DNA from: Tenebrio molitor
Taxonomy: Eukaryota > Arthropoda > Insecta > Coleoptera > Tenebrionidae
Assembly: GCF_963966145.1 (NCBI RefSeq)
Contig: NC_091051.1
Span: 2,790,001-2,854,000, forward strand
DNA length: 64,000 nt
Direction of reading: 5' to 3'
Positions 1 through 10,194 of this stretch are shown piece after piece; positions within the stretch are counted from its first letter, which is position 1; each line of letters starts with the position of its first letter. The translations under genes were made by a program, and so were the position numbers. The notes beneath the pieces are model-generated. The model did not search any database, was not told the origin of the DNA, and saw only the letters and a program-made list of their open reading frames with translations.

Positions 1-1117
1 CAGGATTATGTAAAAATCGCGTGTGCGGCCGCGCCGGCGATAAGAGCTAATTCGACCAAAGCCGAGATAAGATATTGCAAGAGAGGAAGTAAGTGGACCG
101 GAGGGAGTCGTCTTTGTTTTCCGTAATTTATATAAACGGCGGACACCGGAAGCGACTCCGGGCTCTTCGTTTTTATTGCAGGTCTTCGCTTGGAGTCGTT
201 GATGGGCGCGGAGCTCGCAAGTCTGGGGGGACCTTCCGGGAGACTCTCACAATCGCATCGTAAATTTTGACTTCCGGGGGCTACTATTAAAAGCCTGTTA
301 AAAGTCCGGACCTGCACGGAACTATAAAGCGCGCGATGCGGGAATCGATACGAAACGTATCGCCGAAGAGTTGGAAGTTTGTTGTGGATTTGGTGTTGCG
401 GTCGAAGCTCCCGAGATGGATGCGGAAAACCTTGGCCCGAAATAATCTTATGGTTGGGAGTTATGGCACTTGGTGAGATCGAATCGCGGACAAAGCGAAC
501 ATCGCCGACATGGGAGTTTCCAAGATAAATTGAAAGGAAAAATGACGCCAGACTGGGATTGTCGCAGATGGGTCGCCATAAAACAATCGTTTGTTTTTTT
601 GGGATTCTCCACGGAGATAACCCGGCCGACGACCTTGCCTCTTCGGCGATAAGAATTTATGACAATTACGCCAAATCTAATCAGTTATTGACAACACTCG
701 AGAGACTTCCAGCCGCGGATTTAATACTGACAAGATGTATCCTATTGCGTCGCCTAGAAATTGCAATTTTGACGTAAATCCCAGTTGTAGAAGCTCCCGC
801 AAAAAATTAATAAAAACCCGAGGCGAGATACGCTCCTTGAATCCCTCCTAAGGACTATCAGACGCAAAGTCTCGTTAGAGTACACACCAAAAATTTTTAT
901 CTGATTGGGGAAACCCGTCTTATCAGTGCAATTCTCAAGGTTGCAGCAATTTGAGTGTGATAACATGCTGCGAAACATTTCATTCGATTAATTAGTTGTG
1001 ACAAGTCGGTCGTTGTTGTGTCGCAGTTATGCAGAGGTGTTTTAACAGTTTTGATAATGAATGACAATTTGTCAGGTGGTCGCAGTGTGAGTTTCCAATC
1101 AAACAACGAGTAGTGAA
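1..1117. other. Non-coding stretch, nothing recognised
   Basis: No open frame here looks protein-like on either strand, and I see no RNA gene. The short frames are interrupted and of mixed composition. It may be intron or intergenic DNA of a gene outside the window. Confidence 0.5.
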
Positions 1118-1407
1118 TACAGGGTGATTCTGAAATAAGTTTGGAAAAAACCGGTAATTGGTGATGATGAAAAGAAGTCATTGACAAAAAAAATTCTTAT
1201 AAAAGTTTTTTCGTTTTCGAGATACAAATGATTGAAAATTTGGTCAAAATTGCTAGTACGCTGCTGAGTTAAAGGTGATTACCTGATTATCTTGGTAGTT
1301 TAGCAACAATAATAATCAAAGGTGCCCGTCAGTCACAAACACAACCTTACTCCTCTCGATCATTTCCATACAAACATTTACAAAGCAGTTTGCTTGCACC
1401 TATAGTC

Positions 1408-2090
1408 TATTTTTTTTTAAATCAGCTGTCAGTGTCAAAACTTTGTAAAAGACCAGACTGTGTTACCCTAATCCCTGTACTTTCCGACCAACTGTATAAC
1501 AATTCCCCTACGTCAAAATTGAGGTTATGTCTGTCAGTTTGTCTAACGTAATTGAAATGTCGGACGTAGTCAGTGTTAAAGGTTTCTGTGAAATGTAGGT
1601 TTATGTAGAGTATTTTGTATAGCATGTCCTTTCGTTTAGGTACATTAAAGTGGACTTTGGAACACAACCATTTTTTGTAATGAAACAGTTGCAGTTTAAA
1701 CAATGAAGAAACATTAATTTTTTCAGGGTTGAATACATTTTGTCGCTTTAAAGCAGACGTCCAATGTATCTATTTTAGAAAAGCATTTACGGAAATAAAT
1801 GAGAATTTAGAAAATAGGTATTTAATACGATACATTGAATGTGTTTGAAGCTTTCTCACAAATCGCCTTTTTACTCAATTCAGGGTTGTCACCTTTCAAC
1901 TCTTCGCAGTACCGAATCAGGGCCACCTTTTCAAATTTTGTGCGTTAATTTTTCAGCGCAAATGCAAATGACAGTTATGCGCAATGACAGCGCCGATGAC
2001 CTTGCACGGCTCGACGTTGCCAACCTATACTGTGAAATGCACATTCAATTGCTCATACCAACTTGACAACATTTTGACAGCTCATTTAAA
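1408..2090 (+). repeat. Dispersed repeat, copy 1 of 3
   Basis: Blocks here recur in the same order at 34830-35585, and partly at 39720-40080. Shared blocks include a T-run followed by a sequence like AATCARYTGTCARTGTCAAA, then AAAGACCAG, then TTGAGGTTATGTC, and near the end CTCATACCAACTTGACAAC followed by TTTGACA. Spacing between blocks is similar in the two long copies. No coding frame is seen; it is probably an old non-autonomous transposon. Confidence 0.5.
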
Positions 2091-2192
2091 AAAAAATGGA
2101 CTGTACGACTTTATTGTGTAGTTCATGTAACAATGGTTGCTAATGAAGTGAACAAATTCGGACAAATTTTCCCTATTCATAGGCGTTGGAAA

Positions 2193-2532
2193 TATAGTCC
2201 AATTTTTACCCTTTTGCGATGACGTCATTATCTAGTAGCTTTACGTATGTTTGAGCTAGAATCAGAAACAAATTTGAATTGATCATAAATAACTATAAAT
2301 GTGTCAAATTTGTTGACAATTGCTTCGAAAGGTTATGTTTGTAATCAATGTAATAAGTGAAAGAAATTAAAAATTGTCAAATTGACAGGAGCATAAAATA
2401 ACCTCAAAGTGACCATCAATAAATAAACGTGGCTTTTTTTTTGTTTTTTTTTTCTGTTTCTGTCGTTTCAATAAAAAGAAAGCGAGGAAGGAAATCGTGA
2501 CGTCACCTCAAAAGGGTAAAAATTGGACTATA
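2193..2532. mobile_element. 340 bp foldback element nested in the larger element
   Basis: The ends are inverted copies of about 34 bases: TATAGTCCAATTTTTACCC at the left and GGGTAAAAATTGGACTATA at the right. A TGACGTCA palindrome lies just inside each arm. The TA at each edge fits a TA-target mariner-type MITE. It is non-coding. Confidence 0.7.
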
Positions 2533-2550
2533 CTAGGACTATATATAGGG

Positions 2551-2857
2551 TAAAGTCTATTCAAAAATCAAAAAACCACCAACGTCGCATTTTCCTCGAT
2601 AATTACTATCGGCAACGCTGTTTAGTGTAAAATTTGGTGAGAATTGTAATTTTGAGGTTAAGTGTTTATTAAATGTCTTGTTTTTTGGGCATGTTTAAGT
2701 AAAAATAATAAGAATCAATAAATAAATGAACCGTGCTGCTAAGAAAACAATATGAACGAAATTCAAAACAATTGAATTTTATTTTGAATCAAATAAATGT
2801 CATAATTTAGAGTTACCAACATACTATGGTGGTTTTTTTATTTTTGAATGGACTTTA
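2551..2857. mobile_element. 307 bp foldback element nested in the larger element
   Basis: The left arm begins TAAAGTCTATTCAAAAATCA and the right arm ends with its near-perfect inverse, TTTTTGAATGGACTTTA. The arms extend to the ACCACCA / TGGTGGT blocks, about 30 bases each. It is non-coding and lies only 18 bases from the neighbouring foldback element. Confidence 0.7.
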
Positions 2858-2982
2858 ATCTCCATCCTTTTGATTTCACCTCCAAAAGTCATTTACGCAG
2901 AATTATTTTGTGTCAAGGATACTCCACATTTTTTTTTTCCCAACTTATTTCAGAATCACCCTATATGTTTAATTGAGATGAC

Positions 2983-5900
2983 TTGGTAACTAGTCCGGTT
3001 TTGATTGGATTTTTTTTGCAGAAAGCTCGAAGAGGCACCGGCAATAAGGGCCAAGAATATGAAGTACTTCTCCCGGCACTCTTCGCGCTAATATTCTACA
3101 AAGACTCGACTGTCAAAGACTTCACGTTTCATTGCAACGTAAATAATTTCGGAAATTTCGACGACTTGCTCGTACATCTTGTGACAGAAAACGGCGAAGA
3201 GTACTACGCCTTCCAGTTTAAGCACAAGGAACAGAACAATCTCCACTTTTGTCCGTCTTGTTGGCAATTGTCGACGAAGCACGAGTTTGGGTTAGTGAAA
3301 TACTGTGAGAATTTCAGTCGAATCAGCGATAGAGACAAGTATCGGTTTATCATTTTTACAAATGCGTATCCAAACCCGACTCGTTTCCACGAAGTTACCA
3401 AATTCGATGTCGAAAGTAACGGAGACTGTCCCGGGAAGAAATTCTTTTTCTGTCCTTCGACCAAAGACTGCAACAATCAGACTGCAAGAATTTACAATTT
3501 TCGTGTGAATGATGCGACTGAAGAAACTGATTTGGCGACCAGAGAAGTCTACATCAGTTTCTTCAGTAGGCTCTCGTTTTATAGTCTTCAGAAGAACAAC
3601 CACGACGTTCAGAAATTGATTGTCGACGAATTTGGCAAGATTTTCGGCACGAATGATCCTTGTGTGGCTATGGGTTACATCAGTATTTTTCGGTCTTGGA
3701 ATATGCATGAGTTTTCAAAACTTGAATTTACTAGAGACGAATTGAAAGTGAAAATTTTTGACTTGATATTGTCGCCACACGTTATAACACCATCCTGTCA
3801 TAATTCGAACCAGAAGTTTGTTCTGCTAGACCGAGCGTTCTCAAAATTTGATTTTTCAATTGTCAAGAATTTGGACGAGAAGGCGGTTGAAAAAATCGGG
3901 TCGCTTCCACATTTTGAACCACACGAAGATGTGCTGCACATCGGTAAAAACATGAAGTTTTTGATTAAAACTGTGACGAAAAGGAATTGCAAGGAGAGTG
4001 AGCTCAAACATAAAATTGGATACTATCGGAAGGAGAAACCCCTCACGGTCAAGATCCATCCAGCGAATGAGACCGCAGTTATCGCTACCATCTCACAGTT
4101 CAAAAAACACGACGACAAACTCCATTTTGTTTTGGCAGGACAAAATCAGATTGAGCTCGAGCGTTTGAACAGGTTTCGTATTTTCGAAACTTTGTACGAT
4201 TTGGCAGAAAACGAGAGCGACATCTATCAGCAGATGATAAAGGAGTTGAAGATTTGTGTAATGGGGAAAGAATACTCGTATGAAGCTTTATTCGGAGATG
4301 ATCGAGAGTTGGCAAAACGAATCACCATCGAACACATGTTTCAAATGTTGGCGGGAAAGTTTCACCACGAAGTTGAGAAAGAAACTCTACCGAGTCCTTA
4401 CATATCAAGAGTCGTGACGACTACTCTGGTCAAGATGGAATCCATCGACGAAATCTTCAACTCTCTTGTGGTTGTCAGTCAGATAGGCGATCTCAAAATA
4501 ATAGAGGTGTTGAAGAAAAAACTAGACAAGAAGGTTCTTACTGTTGAAGAATATTTGACAAAAGACATAGTTTCGGGAGATGTGATTGTTTGCGGTGACA
4601 AGCTAACAGAAGAGGATTTAGAAAGAATTTGCCAAAAGAGCTCCATGACAAACATTCACCATTTTGAATATCACAGCAGACATTTTCTTGAGTGGGTCTC
4701 GACCGTGGGCAGTATCGAAGGTTTGAAAAAATGCGACGTCGTGAAGAAACCTTGTGTGAAGGAGTCAGACATTCATGACAAATTCCGGAACAATATCAAC
4801 GTTCTTTGTGCACGTTCCGGCACCGGAAAATCTGAAATGTTCAAGATGCTCAAAAATACGTGTCCACCGGATTATTTCCCCCTGAAGATCAGTCTCAAAG
4901 AACACAACTCGTTCTTCAAAGACAGTCACGACAACGCAGAAATTGTGAATTACTTTTTGAACCAATCCCAGGACGATTTCGTCTTGGTTCATATCAAACA
5001 AAACTTCGCCAAAAACAAGAAGATATTTTTCTTCTTCGACGGACTCGACGAACTTCACGGCGAAAATCTCCGCTCCGCTGTGACCCACATCAAGCAACTG
5101 GTCACGATGGGTTTTCGGATATGGGTGTCTTCGAAACCCAATATCTTGGACCTTGAAGATTGCTTCAACGTTTTCTCGGTAGAGATTGTTGGTTTCACCG
5201 ATCAAGAGCAGGAAGATTACGTCAAGGGTCGTCTCTCAGGACTCAAAAACGTGGACGGTTTAACTGAACAAATTTTTCGAAACGTTGACGCTATTTTGCA
5301 AAACAAGGACATTCTGGATGTCCCTTTGCAACTCTACATGACCACGGAAACTATTCTTGAGGATCCTGGTCAAGTGTCGAGCAACATGTTCGTGTTGACT
5401 CGCATGCTGCATTATTTCATAATCGGAAGGTACCGCCACTTCTTCAGAAAGAACAAATGTCCCCATTTTGGTTCGTTGGAGCAAGTCTTGACCGACAGCA
5501 TGAGGTACCGCATGACGCAGTACCAAATAGCTGCACTAGAGTTTCTTCTCAGCAAAAACGACTTTCGCTCTCTGAACGTGCAAAACGATGAAGAATTTCT
5601 GCAGCGGGTCAAGACCCAAGGCGATTTCCTTGGGATTATATCCAGAATTACCCACGGGATTGTCGTTTTCAACTACAACATAATCGCCAGTTATTTCGCG
5701 GCCCAGTGGTTCGCCGAACATCGCCACAACATTGCAGATTTTCTCCAGAAGATCTTGTTCCGAAAAGAGTTCGTCCACATCAGGCTCCTCTTCGACATGA
5801 TCCTCGCCGAAGACTTTCCCGCTCACGTGGCCGTGCTGTACAGGGATGTTGCCGCGATTCAAGAGAACAAAACCAAAATTTATGACACCGACAAAGGGGG

Positions 5901-7314
5901 ACGCACAGCTTTCCATCTGGCTTTTTGTAGATATCCGGCAGCGAAGAGTATCAAAGACGAAATCACCGACCACGACACTATTGTCAACATGCGCAAAATC
6001 GACAACGAGTGCGCAACAGTTCTTAAGTATTTGTTGGGACAACAACACGATCCCCTAAAAGAAGACACTTTGTTCCAATGGAGTGCTCTAGATTTTGCTG
6101 ACAAAACTTTATTCTTGCTACCCCTAGAGCTGATTTTGGAGAAGAACGAAAACTTAAAGGAGAAGATCCTGCAGTTGAATGTCTTCCAAAAGGACAACTG
6201 GTCAATCCTCTACTATTCTGCCATCTTCTCTTACACGAATCTCTTCAAAAACGCATTTGTGAAGAACAACCTGGACGACAAGCAAATCGAGTATCTTTTG
6301 CATCTGGCCATCACTTGGAACAGCTGGCAAATCGTGAACGTCCTCCTGAACAACCAAGTTGACATCAACTCCTCGACCAAGAGCGGCAAAACACCTCTGC
6401 ACCTCGCTTGTGCATTCGGTCATGTTGAACTCGCCATTCTTCTGCTTTTGAAAGAAGTCAACGTCAACGCCGTCGACATTCACGATCGAACCCCTCTGCA
6501 CTTGGCGAGTTTGGAAGGTCACGTCAAGGTAATCAAACAACTGTTCGGTCAGGCCAAACCTCTAGTAGATCCCGCTGACAAATTCGGAAGAACCCCTCTC
6601 CATCTAGCTGTCGAGAGTGGAGTCAAAGACGCAGTCCAGTTCCTTTTGGACAAAGGAGCCAAAATCAACAGACCCGCTTGGAACGGGTGGACCCCTCTCC
6701 ACCTCGCCGTAGAAGAGAACCAGATCGACATCGTCGAGTTGCTTCTGGAGAAAGGCGCCAACGTGGAGGCCGTCGACGAATACGGCAACAAACCGTTGCA
6801 CATCGCGGCCAAACGAAGAGTGGAGATTTTGGAGTTGCTTCTGGAGAGGTCTGGACAAGTCGACGATCCCACTAGATGCGGCGAAACCAGTTTGCTTCTG
6901 GCTGCCAAGTGTGGCAACCAAGACGTGGTGGAGTTTCTTCTGAAGAACAGTGCCAACATTAACGCTCGCGACAACACCGGAAAGAGCGTCCTCCATCTTG
7001 CTGTGATCGGTCAAAAGAAGGAAATAGTCGAGGTGTTGATGCGCAGACGCGATTTGGACTTTACAGTCGTCGACAACAACGGAGAAACTTGTCTGCATAG
7101 AGCTGTCGACACTGGAAACCTCGATATTGTCAAGTTGCTCTTGGGAAAAATGTCCAAACTTGTCAACGTCCAAGCTACCAACGGAAGCACCGTTCTCCAT
7201 TGGGCCTTCTACAAGAACCACAAAGCCATTATCGATTTGCTCGTGGACAAAGGAGCCAAAGCCGACATCGTTGACAGAGAAGGCAAAACTCCTCGACAAT
7301 GGGGGAAATTGTAA
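2983..7314 (+). CDS. NACHT-ankyrin protein with N-terminal nuclease-like domain
   Basis: The frame is uninterrupted for 1,443 residues (numbered from the ATG at 2983). Residues 14-200 resemble the DUF4297-type PD-(D/E)XK fold: E27 in GQEYE, D60-D61 in FDDLLV, Q78 and K80 in FQFKHK, and the later string FIIFTN. A NACHT-type NTPase follows, with Walker A ARSGTGKS (610-617) and Walker B FFFFDGLDEL (682-691). About ten ankyrin repeats fill 1105-1443, with TPLHLA cores at the usual 33-residue spacing. The true coding exon probably starts at 3022: a polypyrimidine tract and CAG acceptor end at 3021, and the broken paralogue loses similarity at this same point. The first 13 residues would then be intron, and an unseen upstream exon supplies the start. 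Domain order suggests a cytosolic STAND-type receptor or effector. Nuclease activity and immune function are inferred, not shown. Confidence 0.88.
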   Translation: MVTSPVLIGFFLQKARRGTGNKGQEYEVLLPALFALIFYKDSTVKDFTFHCNVNNFGNFDDLLVHLVTENGEEYYAFQFKHKEQNNLHFCPSCWQLSTKHEFGLVKYCENFSRISDRDKYRFIIFTNAYPNPTRFHEVTKFDVESNGDCPGKKFFFCPSTKDCNNQTARIYNFRVNDATEETDLATREVYISFFSRLSFYSLQKNNHDVQKLIVDEFGKIFGTNDPCVAMGYISIFRSWNMHEFSKLEFTRDELKVKIFDLILSPHVITPSCHNSNQKFVLLDRAFSKFDFSIVKNLDEKAVEKIGSLPHFEPHEDVLHIGKNMKFLIKTVTKRNCKESELKHKIGYYRKEKPLTVKIHPANETAVIATISQFKKHDDKLHFVLAGQNQIELERLNRFRIFETLYDLAENESDIYQQMIKELKICVMGKEYSYEALFGDDRELAKRITIEHMFQMLAGKFHHEVEKETLPSPYISRVVTTTLVKMESIDEIFNSLVVVSQIGDLKIIEVLKKKLDKKVLTVEEYLTKDIVSGDVIVCGDKLTEEDLERICQKSSMTNIHHFEYHSRHFLEWVSTVGSIEGLKKCDVVKKPCVKESDIHDKFRNNINVLCARSGTGKSEMFKMLKNTCPPDYFPLKISLKEHNSFFKDSHDNAEIVNYFLNQSQDDFVLVHIKQNFAKNKKIFFFFDGLDELHGENLRSAVTHIKQLVTMGFRIWVSSKPNILDLEDCFNVFSVEIVGFTDQEQEDYVKGRLSGLKNVDGLTEQIFRNVDAILQNKDILDVPLQLYMTTETILEDPGQVSSNMFVLTRMLHYFIIGRYRHFFRKNKCPHFGSLEQVLTDSMRYRMTQYQIAALEFLLSKNDFRSLNVQNDEEFLQRVKTQGDFLGIISRITHGIVVFNYNIIASYFAAQWFAEHRHNIADFLQKILFRKEFVHIRLLFDMILAEDFPAHVAVLYRDVAAIQENKTKIYDTDKGGRTAFHLAFCRYPAAKSIKDEITDHDTIVNMRKIDNECATVLKYLLGQQHDPLKEDTLFQWSALDFADKTLFLLPLELILEKNENLKEKILQLNVFQKDNWSILYYSAIFSYTNLFKNAFVKNNLDDKQIEYLLHLAITWNSWQIVNVLLNNQVDINSSTKSGKTPLHLACAFGHVELAILLLLKEVNVNAVDIHDRTPLHLASLEGHVKVIKQLFGQAKPLVDPADKFGRTPLHLAVESGVKDAVQFLLDKGAKINRPAWNGWTPLHLAVEENQIDIVELLLEKGANVEAVDEYGNKPLHIAAKRRVEILELLLERSGQVDDPTRCGETSLLLAAKCGNQDVVEFLLKNSANINARDNTGKSVLHLAVIGQKKEIVEVLMRRRDLDFTVVDNNGETCLHRAVDTGNLDIVKLLLGKMSKLVNVQATNGSTVLHWAFYKNHKAIIDLLVDKGAKADIVDREGKTPRQWGKL

Positions 7315-8530
7315 AAGGTCGATTCACAATCCACTATTATTTACTTCTGTCCTAATGTTAGCGTTTCAGGTGGACTAACTGAACCATTGTATCGTTGCGA
7401 GGCTCAGTTTTCTTCACCACCACAATGCAAATTGGCCAATTACGGAAAATCATCCTGGATGAGTTTATTATTCAAGTTTGACTAGTGGGTATTGATCACT
7501 GTCCGGAGTGCATTCGCTTTATCTAATTACAAAGTCACCACTCAACTATTTTCAACAATGCAGGGAACGTGCTTTGATCAGAGATTTATTGGGACTCGCT
7601 CCGTATTCATGACGTTGTGTGCCATCACTGCCATCAGATCTCTATTATCACAGCCGTAATCGCGACACACGTTGTAACAGTGCCATTTTTATCTTGTCAT
7701 CATGAAATATTGCTGCTCATTGCTGCAGCAATCTTATCTGATTTTTATTTTTGATGTTTTATTATAATCTTGTGTTGTACTTTTACACATATTTTAGTAA
7801 TTTTGGCTTAGACTTAAGACATTTCTACGACGAGTGTAGAGTCTTGAAACAAATCACAAAATGGTTTGCACGATGGGGTGGCTCTTCAGTGCTCTGCGCC
7901 ACTCACAGACTCTCACATTCAATTTTTCTCGAGTAGTTTTTATTTTCTATTTAAGAGATTTATATCGATGCTGCTTTATGTTTTTTACGATTTCAAATAA
8001 AATCGGCCATAAACCAAAACAAGGTTTTTTTGGGAGAAAAACATGTTTCAAACGAAAAACTTTCGTTACGAAGTTGTGAAAGAAAGTCCATTCGTACTGA
8101 TTCAGGCAAAAAATATTTCTTCACTCGTTCCACACATTATATCATCTTCTTGTGTTGTAGTTGGGTATTTTGAATCAGAAAGAAATCTTGTGATGAATTG
8201 AAGGGTGGCTTTTCAGTGCTCTGCTTCAGTCTCAACCGCCGAATTAATTTAAATTTCCTCCAAAATTGTCCTTCTATATTCCCCAAGGAATAGTGAAATA
8301 CCCAGACCCAGATTAGGTAGGATTCGCTCGATCTGATCCAGCAAATCCAGGACAAAGCTAATACTGCACCAGTTTGTACTCTTTTACATTTTTATTACAT
8401 CCTTGTGCCGTCTTTTGTATTGTAAAACAAATTAGGCACTCTTGGATTATATTTAGGAGATTTAACGAGCAACATTTCTTATTTTTTTACGATTTTAAAT
8501 AAAACCGGCCGTAAACCGAAGCACTTGCTT
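7315..8530 (+). repeat. 3' flank of the NACHT-ankyrin gene with an internal direct repeat
   Basis: Two related segments occur about 500 bases apart. A block like TTTTTTACGATTTCAAATAA followed by AACCGGCC(A/G)TAAACC lies at 7980-8015 and 8484-8519. GGTGGCTCTTCAGTGCTCTGC at 7876-7896 recurs as GGTGGCTTTTCAGTGCTCTGC at 8205-8225. AATAAA within the first block (7996-8001) is a possible polyadenylation signal. Weakly related sequence recurs at 13890-13915 and 17150-17220, after the broken gene copies. No gene is seen. Confidence 0.5.
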
Positions 8531-9789
8531 ACTTTGTTGCTCGACTGCTAAACGAATTTCCCTGATGAAAAATACACATAAATTATCCCGTCACGATGTC
8601 GTCCCTTGTCCAATCAGATTTATTTTGCATTGATCGCAGCAACAAAACAAAACGAAGTAAATACTGCAACGCGCACATTTCCCTCTAAAATTATTTATTC
8701 CACTTGAATTCATGTCTGACGAAGCCGGAATTACTTGAGAATCGCTTGTGCTGTGCGATATGAAAAATGATAAAAATCAAGCGAGACGGCGCGCTGAAAT
8801 ATTTGTCGTTTTGATTGATTTAAACGCTCGCTCGGAAAAAAAGTGTCGAAGTTTCTCGATGGAAAAAACAATTAGTTAATGGTCATCGGGACAAAGTGGA
8901 GAGAAGAATCGTTTCGTGTCTTTGAAAATTTCAATTAATTAATTTGTTGTTGTTGGATGTTCAGGTGACATAATTATCGGTGTGCGGTAATGACGTGAGC
9001 GGTGCGATGGGTGAGGCGATCGCGTGGATGTTGCAAAGCTGCGTTTGCAAAATTAAAAAGCCTGAGAGATTGCACCGGAGTTGGCGATTCGATCCCACGT
9101 CCCAATCCGGTTACGTTGAGAACTGATAATTTACGGATTAAATGGAGTCGTGTTTCTATATTTCTGTCAATAAATCGTTGTGAAATCGCTAGTGAGGGGA
9201 TTTACCCTCTTCGGGATGAAATGTAGCGCTTACACCTTTCTTGTGGTAGATTTTTCTGGTTCGAAATGACAAAACGGATTTAATTAAAAAAGTTTTAATT
9301 GTAATTCGTGGCGAGCAAATTGATATGGAAATTGCAGGGCAAAATATTTAGAAGTCAATTTTAGCCAAACAACTTAAATTATTATTTTTGGTTAAGATCG
9401 GAGAAGTTGGAGTGATTAGATTTGTACTTCCCCGAGTTATGAATACATTTTTGGGGCAACAACGAGTTTGACAGTTTTTTGCATCGCGACTTTGAGATTC
9501 CGTCGGATTTAATTGGACGTTGCGTTCTCAAGTCAGGCGTTTTGATTCCGCACAACTCAGTAATTCACTTTCTCGGCTAATTTTTGTTTGAGCGATTTTC
9601 CGCTTCCACCGACAATTTCCTTAAATTATTTCATCAGCGAGGCGTTTTTCGCGACCTTACAAATTTTCCCACGTCGTTCGTTAATAACTTCCAGGTTAGA
9701 CAATATTTTCAGCGATGGAGGGGCGACTTGGAAATTTATGGCTTCCTCATGATAACTTACCGCCACGGGACATTTACTCGCCGTGCCCT
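8531..9789. other. Non-coding stretch, nothing recognised
   Basis: AT-rich sequence without a protein-like frame. If the minus-strand exon at 9873-10110 is real, this stretch is part of its first intron. Confidence 0.45.
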
Positions 9790-9872
9790 TTAATATTTTT
9801 CCGACGCCCGCTCGTAAACATGATTAATAATAATTCCTAGAGGCTCATTTGGAAAATGGAAATTGTACTCAC

Positions 9873-10110
9873 TGCGCTCGATCTTCGTCATGCTCATGTC
9901 GTCCTTCTGCAGGCAACAGAGGATCTTCTTGGGGATCATGTGACTGAAGCATTTCGTTTTTGTTTTGCGCGCGCTGGTCCTCAACGGACGCTCGTTCTGC
10001 TGCCGGATGTCGATTTCTATGGAGCGAGAGCTGGAAGTTTCTTCTTCGTAGGCGGTGCTCCTGCGGCGGCGTCTCAAGCAACTGCATTGCTTGGAGTTGG
10101 CGGAACCCAT
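9873..10110 (-). CDS. First coding exon of an acylated, basic membrane-associated protein
   Basis: The exon starts at the ATG at 10108-10110 (minus strand) and encodes 79 residues plus one base. The N-terminus MGSANSKQCSC fits an N-myristoylation site (G2, S6-K7) with adjacent cysteines that could be palmitoylated, followed by RRRRR. Further on are a Ser-rich stretch, a Lys/Arg-rich stretch and a second cysteine pair (KKILCCLQK). The exon ends with a good splice donor, GTGAGTAC, at 9872-9865; beyond it the frame soon ends. The start was chosen over a methionine 13 codons upstream because only this one gives the acylation signal. I do not recognise the family. The rest of the gene must lie at lower coordinates or outside the window. 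The broken NACHT-ankyrin copy begins about 85 bases upstream of the ATG. Confidence 0.55.
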
Positions 10111-10194
10111 GATCACATCTTCGTGTGGCAGTCCTGGAACAAAGCACAAGCTGAGACGAAGGAAAGAGCGAAAGGAAGCTTTTTGGTGCTCGAA

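Larger units (their letters stand above)
1118..2965. mobile_element. 1.85 kb element with mariner-like terminal inverted repeats
   Basis: The left end reads TACAGGGTGATTCTGAAATA and the right end (2942-2965) is its reverse complement apart from one base in the terminal CACCCTG. Both ends abut a TA dinucleotide (1118-1119 and 2964-2965), the target duplication expected of Tc1/mariner elements. CAGGGTG is also the terminus of the other elements in this window. No transposase frame is visible, so the element is non-autonomous or a composite. It contains two complete smaller inverted-repeat elements and a copy of a dispersed repeat. It ends 57 bases before the splice acceptor of the NACHT-ankyrin exon, so it probably lies in that gene's first intron or promoter. 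Confidence 0.65.

Noticed and set aside
6604..7299. Long minus-strand frame opposite the ankyrin repeats
   Set aside because: It is the antisense of a repetitive coding region with strong codon bias and has no independent features.
9083..9096. GGCGATTCGATCCC resembles a tRNA B box
   Set aside because: No A box or cloverleaf pairing is found upstream.
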